DNA of 12,316 nt from the NCBI GenBank assembly GCA_905210525.1, contig CAJLXE010000031.1:1-12316 (forward strand), given 5' to 3'. A model generated the notes under the pieces. The model did not search any database. It saw only the letters and a program-made list of their open reading frames with translations, and was not told where the DNA came from. A program made the position numbers and the translations under genes. Below are positions 5,836-12,316 of this stretch, in pieces. Position 1 is the first letter of the stretch; every line of letters starts with the position of its first letter. Source of the stretch: an uncultured Clostridia bacterium (GTDB lineage: Bacteria; Bacillota; Clostridia; HGM11327).

Positions 5836-5865
5836 TTGTACTGTGTTCACAAATAATAATAAATA
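5836..5865 (+). promoter_or_regulatory. Weak candidate promoter for the DUF421 gene
   Basis: TTGTAC (5836-5841) and TAAATA (5860-5865) are 18 bases apart, after the birA-bioY terminator and before the TTG start at 5900. A promoter is expected here because a terminator separates the genes, but the match is modest. Confidence 0.35.
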
Positions 5866-5881
5866 TTCGTAAAGTTTACCG

Positions 5882-5888
5882 AAAGGAG
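5882..5888 (+). promoter_or_regulatory. Ribosome binding site fixing the TTG start of the DUF421 gene
   Basis: AAAGGAG lies 11 bases before TTG at 5900. A nearer TTG at 5895 is in another frame and meets a stop within three codons. No in-frame ATG occurs early enough to preserve the first membrane helix, so TTG 5900 is the supported start. Confidence 0.65.
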
Positions 5889-5899
5889 CGAAAATTGCT

Positions 5900-6607
5900 T
5901 TGATAAACCTTTTAATACGAACTTTTATTATTTACATTGCTGTTATCACCGTTATGCGTCTTATGGGAAAGCGGCAAATCGGTCAGCTTCAGCCGTTTGA
6001 AATGGTTATAACAATAATTATTGCAGATCTTGCCGCAACGCCTATGCAGGATGAAAAAATACCGCTTCTGCGCGGCATAATACCTTTGCTTGTATTATTA
6101 TTTGCACAGGTTGTATTTTCATATATAATATTCCGCAACAAACGGTTTCGCAATCATCTTAACGGGACTCCGTCTGTAATAATAGCTCACGGTAAAATAA
6201 ATCATGTAACGCTTCAACACTGCATGATCAATTTCAGTGACATTGTAGAAGCTATGCACGGTCAGGGAATTTCGGACCTCGGAGATGTTGATTTTGCCAT
6301 TCTTGAAACAAACGGAAGCATAAGCTTCTTTCAAAAGCCTCAATATCAAGGCACTCAGAAAGCTGATATAAATGCCGATGTGTCAAATGACAGATTCAGT
6401 TATCCGCTCGTAATGAACGGAAAATTTCTACCCAACTATATTCAGTTTACAGATCAAACAGACAGAAGCATTATGAAAAAAATCAATGATATGGGTAAAA
6501 ATATTGATGATGTTATATTTTGTTATATTGATTCCGGCGGAGAAATTCAAACAATATTCAAAAGGGATAAATCAAGAAAAAATAATATAAGGGATAAACA
6601 GCAATGA
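5900..6607 (+). CDS. DUF421 (YetF/YrbG-like) membrane protein
   Basis: The 235-residue protein has three N-terminal membrane helices (about 3-20, 36-48 and 57-78), with the highly conserved segment M-G-K-R-Q-I-G-Q-L-Q-P-F-E (22-34) and I-I-A-D-L-A-A-T-P-M-Q between the first two. A soluble domain follows (about 82-225) with G-Q-G-I-S-D-L-G-D-V-D-F-A-I-L-E (121-136) and N-G-S-I-S, both typical of the family. Relatives include YetF, YrbG and YdfS of Bacillus; some sporulation-linked paralogues affect germination, but the biochemical role of most members is unknown. Translation begins at TTG. The 3' end overlaps the start of the DUF4363 gene by 4 bases (ATGA at 6604-6607), so the two are translationally coupled. 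Confidence 0.9.
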   Translation: MINLLIRTFIIYIAVITVMRLMGKRQIGQLQPFEMVITIIIADLAATPMQDEKIPLLRGIIPLLVLLFAQVVFSYIIFRNKRFRNHLNGTPSVIIAHGKINHVTLQHCMINFSDIVEAMHGQGISDLGDVDFAILETNGSISFFQKPQYQGTQKADINADVSNDRFSYPLVMNGKFLPNYIQFTDQTDRSIMKKINDMGKNIDDVIFCYIDSGGEIQTIFKRDKSRKNNIRDKQQ

Positions 6608-6984
6608 AAAATCTGATAATAGCGCTGTGTATATTCGCCGTCACACTTGCAGGAATAATCGTCACCGATATAATTATGAAAAACAGCGCAGACGAAATTC
6701 TTGTACTGTGCGACAAGCTGATTGAAGAAACACAAAATAATGATTGGGATAAAATAAACTCGGCATATGAAAGCGTTAATTCAAAGTGGAAAGATTCCAG
6801 ACAATTACTTTTTTTCGTACTCAACCATACGGATATAGATAATGTAGATTTTGCTTTAAATGAATTGAAATGCGCAATAAATGAAAAGGATTCTTCGCAT
6901 ATAAAAAACTATGCGCAAAATTTGAAATTTTATGTTGACGAACTGCTTGATACAGAAGATATTTCATGGGAAAACATACTGTAA
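6604..6984 (+). CDS. DUF4363 family protein
   Basis: The 126-residue product has one N-terminal hydrophobic helix (residues 4-23), with charged residues after it, and then a helical extracytoplasmic-looking region rich in Lys, Glu and Asn. The W-x-x-I-x-x-A-Y-x-x-V-N-S-K-W-K-D-S-R segment (around 49-66) and the spacing of the helices match DUF4363, small membrane-anchored proteins of Clostridia often encoded beside DUF421 proteins. Its function is unknown. The ATG overlaps the DUF421 stop as ATGA, with GGGATAAACAGCA as a poor ribosome site, so expression probably depends on translation of the upstream gene. A partnership of the two proteins in the membrane is inferred from this arrangement and not shown. 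Confidence 0.8.
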   Translation: MKNLIIALCIFAVTLAGIIVTDIIMKNSADEILVLCDKLIEETQNNDWDKINSAYESVNSKWKDSRQLLFFVLNHTDIDNVDFALNELKCAINEKDSSHIKNYAQNLKFYVDELLDTEDISWENIL

Positions 6985-6997
6985 TAAATTTTTTATG

Positions 6998-7036
6998 AAA
7001 AAACACCCCGGCAAATTATTGCACGAGGTGTTTTAC
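6998..7036. terminator. Bidirectional terminator between DUF4363 gene and eno
   Basis: AAAACACC (7000-7007) pairs with GGTGTTTT (7027-7034). The stem continues past one mismatch and a bulge through CG/CG and GCAA/TTGC to an ATTA loop. Rightward it ends in TTTT. Leftward the arm runs into TTTTTT and then AT-rich DNA. It sits 15 bases after the rightward stop and 19 bases past the eno stop, serving both convergent units. Confidence 0.88.
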
Positions 7037-7053
7037 AAATATTGATATATTAA

Positions 7054-8361
7054 TTACTTCTTAAGATTGAACCATGCGTCCATTCCGGGGTAAATAGCTA
7101 TATCGCCAAGTTCCTCTTCGATTCTGAGCAACTGGTTGTACTTCGCAACACGGTCCGTTCTGCTCGGAGCGCCTGTCTTTATCTGACCTGCATTCATTGC
7201 AACAACGAGATCTGCGATTGTTGTATCTTCTGTTTCGCCTGAACGGTGTGAAACGATTGCTGTGTAACCTGCGCGGTTAGCCATCTGGATAGCATCCAAT
7301 GTCTCTGTCAAAGTACCGATCTGGTTAACCTTGATAAGGATTGAGTTAGCAACACCAAGCTCAATACCCTTCTTGAGTCTCTTTGTGTTTGTTACAAACA
7401 AGTCGTCGCCAACGAGCTGTATCTTCTTGCCAAGCTTATCTGTAAGAAGCTTCCAAGCGTCCCAGTCCTCCTCGGAAACACCGTCTTCAAGAGAAATAAT
7501 CGGGTACTTATCAGCGAGTTCAGCCCAGAAATCAACCATTTCTTCCTTTGTGCAGAGCTTGCCTGTCTTCCAGAAGTAGTACATACCTTCCTTGCCGATT
7601 TTCTTAGCTTCATCATACATTTCTGTTGCAGCAGCGTCAATGGCAATTCTGAAATCGCTGTAAGGCTTATAGCCTGCTTTCTCAATAGCTTCAACAATAA
7701 CCTGTATAGCTTCTTCATCTGACTTAAGGTTAGGAGCAAAACCGCCCTCATCACCTACCGCTGTGCTGTAACCCTTGCCCTTAAGAACTTTCTTGAGGTT
7801 ATGGAATACTTCTGCGCACCAACGAAGAGCTTCTGCCCATGACTTAGCACCAACAGGCATTATCATGAATTCCTGAATTGTAACGCTGTTGTCTGCGTGC
7901 TTACCGCCGTTGATGATGTTCATCATCGGAACAGGAAGCATTTTTGCATTAACGCCGCCGAGATACTGGTACAAAGACACGCCGAGCTGTTCTGCTGCAG
8001 CCTTTGCAACTGCCAAAGATACGCCGAGAATAGCGTTAGCACCGAGCTTGCCCTTATTCTCTGTGCCGTCAAGTTCGATAAGAAGATTGTCGATACCAAC
8101 CTGATCAAGTGCGTTCATACCGATGATTTCTTCTGCAATTATGTTGTTAACATTGTCAACAGCCGTCGCAACGCCTTTTCCGAGGTAACGCGGATCATCT
8201 TCATCACGAAGCTCAACTGCTTCAAATGCGCCTGTTGAAGCGCCTGAAGGAACCGCAGCTCTACCCATTGCGCCGCCCTCGAGATAAACTTCTACTTCTA
8301 CTGTAGGATTACCGCGAGAATCCAATATTTCTCTGCCGATTACATCAATAATAGTTGTCAT
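7054..8361 (-). CDS. eno: Enolase (phosphopyruvate hydratase)
   Basis: Enolase dehydrates 2-phosphoglycerate to phosphoenolpyruvate in the cytoplasm with Mg2+. The 435-residue product is full length and all key residues are visible: S-G-A-S-T-G loop (39-44), H154 in N-G-G-K-H-A, the general acid Glu205 in G-D-E-G-G-F, metal ligands Asp242, Glu292 (S-L-E-D-G) and Asp319 (G-D-D), the base Lys344 (I-L-I-K-V-N-Q-I-G-T), the signature S-H-R-S-G-E (371-376) and Lys395. AAAGGAAG (8376-8369) lies 7 bases before the ATG and overlaps the gpmI stop; the genes are 13 bases apart. It is the last gene of the glycolytic cluster and ends at a strong hairpin terminator. Confidence 0.98.
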   Translation of the reverse strand: MTTIIDVIGREILDSRGNPTVEVEVYLEGGAMGRAAVPSGASTGAFEAVELRDEDDPRYLGKGVATAVDNVNNIIAEEIIGMNALDQVGIDNLLIELDGTENKGKLGANAILGVSLAVAKAAAEQLGVSLYQYLGGVNAKMLPVPMMNIINGGKHADNSVTIQEFMIMPVGAKSWAEALRWCAEVFHNLKKVLKGKGYSTAVGDEGGFAPNLKSDEEAIQVIVEAIEKAGYKPYSDFRIAIDAAATEMYDEAKKIGKEGMYYFWKTGKLCTKEEMVDFWAELADKYPIISLEDGVSEEDWDAWKLLTDKLGKKIQLVGDDLFVTNTKRLKKGIELGVANSILIKVNQIGTLTETLDAIQMANRAGYTAIVSHRSGETEDTTIADLVVAMNAGQIKTGAPSRTDRVAKYNQLLRIEEELGDIAIYPGMDAWFNLKK

Positions 8362-8374
8362 AATTTTTCTTCCT

Positions 8375-9928
8375 TTACTTATTTTTAATCAGACTTTCGC
8401 CTGTCATTTCTTTTGGTATTCCGATTCCCATAATGTCGAGCATTGTCGGTGCTATGTCTGCAAGCTTGCCGCCATCCTTCAATTCAACATTTTTATGAAG
8501 ATTGCTTACGCAAATAAACGGTACTTTATTTGTTGTATGTGCCGTATGAGGCTGTTTTGTCTCCGGATCAATCATCTTTTCAGCATTTCCGTGATCCGCA
8601 GTAATAAACAGGTTGTAATTTATTCCATCCAAAGCCTTCAATACACGTCCTATACAAGTGTCAACGGTTTCAACAGCTTCAACCGCCGCAGGTATCACGC
8701 CCGTATGCCCAACCATGTCGCAGTTTGCATAATTGAGTATTATAACATCATACTTGCAAGCTTCTATCTGTTCTATAACAGCATCCGTAACTTCAACCGC
8801 GCTCATAGACGGTTTGAGATCATATGTTGCCACTTTAGGCGACGGAATAAGGATTCTGTCCTCATTCTTAAACGGATCATTAAGTCCGTTATTGAAGAAA
8901 AACGTCACATGAGCATATTTTTCCGTTTCAGCAATATGGAGCTGAGTAAGTCCCTTGTTTGAAACATACTCGGCAAGCATATTTTTCGGTGTTCCCTGAG
9001 GTTCAAATGCAATATGAACTTTGCCCGCAAATGATTCGTCATACTGCGTCATTGTAACATAATACAAATTCTTCGGTGCATACTTTCTTTCAAAGCCGTT
9101 GAAATCATCATATATAAGAGTTCTTGTAATTTCTCTTGCTCTGTCAGGTCTGAAATTGAAGAATACTATTGAATCGTTATCTTTTATAGTAGCTACGGGT
9201 TTTCCGTTTTCGGTAATAACGCACGGAACAACAAATTCATCGGTTACGCCTGCGTCATACGAATTTTGCATCGCTTCCGCTGCGGATGACGCCGTATTAC
9301 CCTCGCCGTAAACCATTGCTGCATACGCCTTTTCAACTCTGTCCCAACGGTTATCACGATCCATTGCATAATATCTGCCCTCTACGGAAGCAATTTTACC
9401 GTCACCTATTTTTTTGAGCTGTTTCTCAAGATCTTCTATATATCCCTTGCCGCTTGCCGGAGGAACATCTCTGCCATCCATAAAACAATGAATGTAAACT
9501 CTGTGAAGACCTAATTTCTTTGCCATTTCAACAACGGCAAGCAAATGATCGGTATGAGAATGAACGCCGCCCGGAGAAACAAGACCGTATATATGCAAAG
9601 CGGAATTGTTGTTTTTTGCATTTTCGATTGCTTCCGTCAAGACCTTATTTTTGAAGAAATCGCCGTTTTCTATCGTACGCGTTATTCTCATAAGCTCCTG
9701 ATCAACTATTCTGCCTGCACCTATATTTATATGTCCGACTTCGGAGTTACCCATCTGACCGTCCGGCAAGCCTACAGCTCTGCCGCTGGCTTCTATGAGC
9801 GTATACGGACACGTCTCGAAAAGCTTTGTAAGATTAGGCGTTTTAGCCATTTTTACCGCATTGCCTTCCTCACAGTCCGAAATTCCGAATCCGTCCATTA
9901 TTATAAGCATTGTTAAATCTTTTTTCAT
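8375..9928 (-). CDS. gpmI: 2,3-bisphosphoglycerate-independent phosphoglycerate mutase
   Basis: GpmI interconverts 3- and 2-phosphoglycerate through a phosphoserine, using two Mn2+ ions. From the ATG at 9928 the protein has 517 residues and aligns in number with the Bacillus enzyme: Asp12 (M-D-G-F-G), nucleophile Ser62 (M-G-N-S-E-V-G-H), His123 (G-G-V-H-S-H-T-D-H), Asp151-Gly-Arg153-Asp154, R-P-D-R-A-R-E (260-266), Lys337 (T-E-K-Y-A-H-V-T-F-F), Asp404 and His408 (N-C-D-M-V-G-H), Asp445-His446 (A-D-H-G-N), His464. This favours that ATG over an in-frame TTG at 9952, which overlaps the tpiA stop and would add eight residues. The ribosome site (AGAGTGAG) is weak. A mild oddity is F-N-N-G-L-N (344-350), where relatives have F-N-G-G-x-E. 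It lies between tpiA and eno. Confidence 0.96.
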   Translation of the reverse strand: MKKDLTMLIIMDGFGISDCEEGNAVKMAKTPNLTKLFETCPYTLIEASGRAVGLPDGQMGNSEVGHINIGAGRIVDQELMRITRTIENGDFFKNKVLTEAIENAKNNNSALHIYGLVSPGGVHSHTDHLLAVVEMAKKLGLHRVYIHCFMDGRDVPPASGKGYIEDLEKQLKKIGDGKIASVEGRYYAMDRDNRWDRVEKAYAAMVYGEGNTASSAAEAMQNSYDAGVTDEFVVPCVITENGKPVATIKDNDSIVFFNFRPDRAREITRTLIYDDFNGFERKYAPKNLYYVTMTQYDESFAGKVHIAFEPQGTPKNMLAEYVSNKGLTQLHIAETEKYAHVTFFFNNGLNDPFKNEDRILIPSPKVATYDLKPSMSAVEVTDAVIEQIEACKYDVIILNYANCDMVGHTGVIPAAVEAVETVDTCIGRVLKALDGINYNLFITADHGNAEKMIDPETKQPHTAHTTNKVPFICVSNLHKNVELKDGGKLADIAPTMLDIMGIGIPKEMTGESLIKNK

Positions 9929-9948
9929 ACTTATCTCACTCTTTTCAA

Positions 9949-10695
9949 TCAATAATGTACTACTTTTGAAAAATCCTCTGCTTTAAGACTTGCACCGCCT
10001 ATAAGTCCGCCGTCAATATCGGGCATACCCATAAGTTCTGTTGCATTCTTAGGATTCATACTGCCGCCGTACTGTATGCGAACAGCCTCGGAAACGTTTT
10101 CGCCGTACATATCTTTAACAATAGAACGTATAAAACCGATAACTTCCTCAGCGTCCTCTTTTGTGGCTGTAAGTCCCGTGCCGATAGCCCAAACAGGTTC
10201 ATATGCAATAACGCACTTCTTCACCTGCTCGTCCGTCATGCCTGCAAGAACAAGTCTCGTCTGCATTTCAACCACAGCATGAGTTATTCCGGACTCACGC
10301 TCGGACTTAAGCTCGCCCACACATATAATAGGTGTAATGTTTCCCGCAAGAGCCGCAAGCGCACGCTTATTTACAACAGCGTCCGTTTCACCGAAATACT
10401 GTCTGCGCTCTGAATGTCCTACTATAACATACTCAACGCCGAGAGCATTCAACATATCAACAGAAACCTCAGCCGTAAAAGCACCGGATTTCTCAAAATG
10501 AACATTCTGTGCTCCTACTTTTATGTTGCTTCCCTTAACAGCTTCAACAACTGCCGGAATGCATACAAACGGAGGGCAAACAACAACATCTGCCGAAGCA
10601 TCATTAACCAACGGCTTAAGTGCTTCAACAAGAGCGACAGCCTCAGCCGGTGTTTTATTCATTTTCCAGTTGCCGGCAATAATAGGTTTTCTCAT
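9949..10695 (-). CDS. tpiA: Triose-phosphate isomerase
   Basis: TpiA interconverts dihydroxyacetone phosphate and glyceraldehyde-3-phosphate. The 248-residue TIM barrel is complete: Asn9 and Lys11 in G-N-W-K-M-N, the electrophile His94 in V-G-H-S-E-R-R, the catalytic base Glu166 in A-Y-E-P-V-W-A-I-G-T-G, the flexible loop 6 directly after it, and phosphate-binding Y-G-G-S (209-212) and D-G-G-L-I-G-G-A-S-L (228-237). Its stop is 20 bases before the gpmI ATG. The ATG has no good adjacent ribosome site; the best match, GAAAGGAT, is about 37 bases upstream and separated from the ATG by a hairpin (10711-10730). A 161-base spacer with structured elements separates it from pgk, so expression may be set partly at the RNA level. 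Confidence 0.97.
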   Translation of the reverse strand: MRKPIIAGNWKMNKTPAEAVALVEALKPLVNDASADVVVCPPFVCIPAVVEAVKGSNIKVGAQNVHFEKSGAFTAEVSVDMLNALGVEYVIVGHSERRQYFGETDAVVNKRALAALAGNITPIICVGELKSERESGITHAVVEMQTRLVLAGMTDEQVKKCVIAYEPVWAIGTGLTATKEDAEEVIGFIRSIVKDMYGENVSEAVRIQYGGSMNPKNATELMGMPDIDGGLIGGASLKAEDFSKVVHY

Positions 10696-10710
10696 AATTA
10701 TATAACCATA

Positions 10711-10730
10711 GCTTTCAAATTAATGAAAGC
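10711..10730. repeat. Perfect hairpin upstream of tpiA
   Basis: GCTTTCA (10711-10717) and TGAAAGC (10724-10730) form a 7-bp stem with a 6-base AT loop, just 3' of a GAAAGGAT sequence and 15 bases before the tpiA ATG. No T-run follows in either direction, so it is not a terminator. In the tpiA transcript it could bring the distant GAAAGG closer to the start codon. Confidence 0.5.
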
Positions 10731-10807
10731 ATCCTTTCTTTCACAATCATACGCCCATGCCGTCCGTCATACAGAACCGGTTTCGGCAAAGGCACAAAAA
10801 CGCACAC

Positions 10808-10836
10808 AGAAGACGCGCCGTAAAGACGCATCTTCT
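10808..10836 (-). repeat. pgk-tpiA intercistronic hairpin
   Basis: Arms 10808-10817 and 10827-10836 form a 10-bp stem with a 9-base loop. In minus-strand RNA the one irregular pair (10814 with 10830) is G-U; in plus-strand RNA it would be C-A. The hairpin lies 21 bases past the pgk stop and is not followed directly by a T-run (a TTTTT occurs about 8 bases later), so it is a weak terminator at best. Confidence 0.6.
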
Positions 10837-10856
10837 CATACGTTCAAAGCAGTAAA

Positions 10857-12041
10857 TTACTTATCGTTAAGAGCCTCAATACCCGGCAGTTTCTTTCCTT
10901 CAAGGAATTCAAGCGAAGCACCGCCGCCTGTTGATACATGAGTCATCTTATCGGCAAATCCGAATTTTTCAACCGCAGCAGCCGAATCTCCTCCGCCGAT
11001 TATTGTTATACCCTTATTTGCTGCAACAGCCTTTGCAATAGCAATTGTGCCTTCAGCATAAATCGGGAACTCAGATACGCCTACCGGTCCGTTCCATATA
11101 ATTGTTTTAGCCTTATTAATTTCGGCAACAAAAAGTTCTCTTGTCTTAGGTCCGATATCAAAGCCTTCCCAATCTGCCGGAATCTTGTTGCTGTCAACAA
11201 TTTTCCATTCTGAATCGTTTGAGAATTCCTTGCCTATTACAGTATCTACCGGAAGCAAAAGTTTTACGCCTTTAGCCTTAGCTTTAGCAAGCATTTCCTG
11301 TGCAAGATCAAGCTTATCGATTTCGCATATGGAATTGCCTACTTCGTATCCCATTGACTTAAAGAATGTATAAGCCATAGCGCCGCCGATTATAAGTACG
11401 TCAACCTTATCGAGAAGGTTTTCAATTACGCCGATTTTGTCGGAAACCTTTTTACCGCCAAGAATAGCGATAAACGGACGCTCCGGGTTTGCAAGAGCAT
11501 TGCCCATTACGTCAAGTTCCTTCTTTATAAGCAAGCCTGCTACTGCCGGCAGGTAAGCCGCAACACCCGCTGTTGAAGCGTGAGCGCGATGTACCGCACC
11601 GAAAGCATCGCTTACATAAATATCTCCAAACTGAGCAAGCTGTTTTGCAAACTCAGGATCATTCTTTTCTTCACGCGGATCAAAGCGAACGTTTTCAAGC
11701 ATAACAACATCACCGGGCTTCATTGCGTCTACGCAAGCCTTGGCGCTGTCGCCGATAACGTCCTCTGCAAGAACAACCGGCTTTCCTATATACTTAGAAA
11801 GTCTTTCAGCAACCGGCTTAAGAGTGTATTTCATGTCAAATTTACCCTTCGGTCTGCCCAAATGGGACATAAGCACTACTTTTGCGCCCTTTTCAAGAAG
11901 ATAATTTATTGTCGGTAATGCAGCCGAAATTCTTGTGTCGTCGGTAATGTTTCCGTTGTCATCCTGAGGTACGTTGAAATCTACGCGGACGAGCGCTTTC
12001 TTACCTGCAAAATCAACATCATATATTGTCGCTTTATTCAT
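10857..12041 (-). CDS. pgk: Phosphoglycerate kinase
   Basis: Pgk transfers phosphate from 1,3-bisphosphoglycerate to ADP, the first ATP-yielding step of glycolysis. The 394 residues include the substrate-binding segment V-R-V-D-F-N-V-P (18-25) with the arginine D-D-T-R (34-37), S-H-L-G-R-P-K-G (59-66), L-E-N-V-R-F and D-A-F-G-A-V-H-R-A-H-A-S in the N-domain. The C-domain has L-G-G-K-K-V-S-D-K for nucleotide binding and the helix-capping G-G-G-D-S-A-A-A-V. The start is the ATG at 12041, with AAAGGAT 9 bases upstream. An ATG 30 bases further up would add ten residues before the conserved start and run through the ribosome site, so it is rejected. It sits between gap and tpiA with structured spacers on both sides. 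Confidence 0.97.
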   Translation of the reverse strand: MNKATIYDVDFAGKKALVRVDFNVPQDDNGNITDDTRISAALPTINYLLEKGAKVVLMSHLGRPKGKFDMKYTLKPVAERLSKYIGKPVVLAEDVIGDSAKACVDAMKPGDVVMLENVRFDPREEKNDPEFAKQLAQFGDIYVSDAFGAVHRAHASTAGVAAYLPAVAGLLIKKELDVMGNALANPERPFIAILGGKKVSDKIGVIENLLDKVDVLIIGGAMAYTFFKSMGYEVGNSICEIDKLDLAQEMLAKAKAKGVKLLLPVDTVIGKEFSNDSEWKIVDSNKIPADWEGFDIGPKTRELFVAEINKAKTIIWNGPVGVSEFPIYAEGTIAIAKAVAANKGITIIGGGDSAAAVEKFGFADKMTHVSTGGGASLEFLEGKKLPGIEALNDK

Positions 12042-12050
12042 TGCAATTCT

Positions 12051-12057
12051 ATCCTTT
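12051..12057 (-). promoter_or_regulatory. Ribosome binding site deciding the pgk start
   Basis: AAAGGAT on the minus strand, 9 bases before the ATG at 12041. It lies inside the reading frame if the upstream in-frame ATG at 12071 were used, which argues against that start. Confidence 0.75.
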
Positions 12058-12073
12058 CGCAACTGTTTCATTA

Positions 12074-12127
12074 CGCATCCTTAATATGTACGGAGACGCG
12101 CCCGGATGCGAGCGGCGCATCCCCGTA
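12074..12127 (-). repeat. gap-pgk intercistronic hairpin with a third pairing copy
   Basis: Arms 12089-12102 and 12114-12127 make a 14-bp stem with an 11-base loop in minus-strand RNA. Twelve pairs are Watson-Crick and two are G-U (12094 with 12122, 12097 with 12119). In plus-strand RNA those two would be A-C mismatches. A third GGATGCG copy (12080-12074 on the minus strand) can pair instead with the CGCATCC in the loop. No T-run follows toward pgk, so termination is unlikely; stabilisation or processing of the pgk message is a better guess. Confidence 0.65.
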
Positions 12128-12158
12128 TGTTTTATTTTATTATATTTTAATCCGTAAA

Positions 12159-12316
12159 TTACATTTCTGCAAAGTACTTGATAGTTCTTACCATCTGGCT
12201 TGTGTAAGAGTTCTCGTTATCGTACCATGCAACAACCTGTACCTGATACGTATCATCGTCAACCTTTGCAACCATTGTCTGTGTAGCATCGAAAATAGAA
12301 CCGAATCTGCTGCCGA
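12159..12316 (-). CDS. gap: Glyceraldehyde-3-phosphate dehydrogenase, C-terminal end (partial)
   Basis: The 51 C-terminal residues are in the window, running off the right edge. They read G-S-R-F-G-S-I-F-D-A-T-Q-T-M-V and finish with W-Y-D-N-E-N-S-Y-T-S-Q-M-V-R-T-I-K-Y-F-A-E-M. The W-Y-D-N-E-x-S-Y-T-x-Q-M-V-R-T block is the standard C-terminus of phosphorylating GAPDH, which oxidises glyceraldehyde-3-phosphate to 1,3-bisphosphoglycerate with NAD+. The catalytic cysteine and the Rossmann domain lie outside. Being first in gap-pgk-tpiA-gpmI-eno, it supplies the substrate of the next enzyme. The stop is 117 bases before the pgk ATG. Whether the gene carries a NAD- or NADP-specific sequence cannot be seen. 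Confidence 0.95.
   Translation of the reverse strand, partial: GSRFGSIFDATQTMVAKVDDDTYQVQVVAWYDNENSYTSQMVRTIKYFAEM

Noticed and set aside
8495..8962. A 155-codon open frame on the plus strand inside gpmI, with others like it opposite eno, tpiA and pgk
   Set aside because: They mirror strongly conserved glycolytic genes on the other strand, lack ribosome sites, and read as basic, Cys/Tyr-rich nonsense.
9929..9952. TTG at 9952 as the gpmI start overlapping the tpiA stop
   Set aside because: The ATG at 9928 puts the catalytic residues at Asp12, Ser62 and His123 as in the Bacillus enzyme, and the extra eight residues show no family similarity.
12042..12071. Ten-residue N-terminal extension of Pgk from an upstream ATG
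   Set aside because: It would translate through a well-placed AAAGGAT ribosome site and lies outside the conserved family start.
12089..12127. gap-pgk hairpin as an intrinsic terminator
   Set aside because: The sequence after the stem in the direction of transcription is CATATTAAGG with no T-run, and the downstream gene belongs to the same pathway.

Overview
This window looks like chromosomal DNA of an AT-rich, low-GC Gram-positive bacterium, most likely a member of the Clostridia. The reasons are the gap-pgk-tpiA-gpmI-eno glycolytic cluster with the cofactor-independent phosphoglycerate mutase, the DUF421/DUF4363 pair, a BirA with an N-terminal helix-turn-helix next to bioY, strong GGAGG-type ribosome sites, TTG starts and consensus TTGACA/TATAAT promoters. 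The genus cannot be read from the sequence. It is mostly housekeeping DNA: no RNA gene, insertion sequence, CRISPR array or phage gene was found, and no stretch over 300 bases lacks a gene.

Layout. The left edge holds the first codons of a leftward gene (1-28), probably driven by a promoter that shares its -10 with the promoter of a rightward YihY/BrkB-type membrane protein (131-922). That gene meets a leftward nucleotidyltransferase (926-1672) tail to tail with only 3 bases between stops. Next is a leftward gene with its own strong promoter whose product resembles PD-(D/E)XK nucleases (1885-2865); it is the least understood gene here. A leftward pair, nitroreductase then ACT-domain protein (3992 to 3063), starts from a promoter followed by a structured leader of about 100 nt. 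Diverging from it is birA-bioY (4262-5774), whose -35 box lies inside a BirA-like operator and which ends in a hairpin terminator. A DUF421 (YetF-like) gene and a DUF4363 gene follow (5900-6984), overlapping by 4 bases. A hairpin at 6998-7036 can terminate transcription from both sides.

The right 5.2 kb is lower glycolysis on the minus strand: gap (3' end only), pgk, tpiA, gpmI, eno. It carries triose phosphates through glyceraldehyde-3-phosphate, 1,3-bisphosphoglycerate, 3- and 2-phosphoglycerate to phosphoenolpyruvate, with one ATP made at Pgk. tpiA, gpmI and eno are packed within 13-20 bases of each other, whereas gap-pgk (117 bases) and pgk-tpiA (161 bases) have longer spacers. Each of these two spacers holds a hairpin whose non-Watson-Crick pairs are G-U only in the operon's own RNA, and the two hairpins share sequence blocks. 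This pair of intercistronic elements, the nuclease-like gene, the structured nitroreductase leader and the birA operator are the points most worth a second look.
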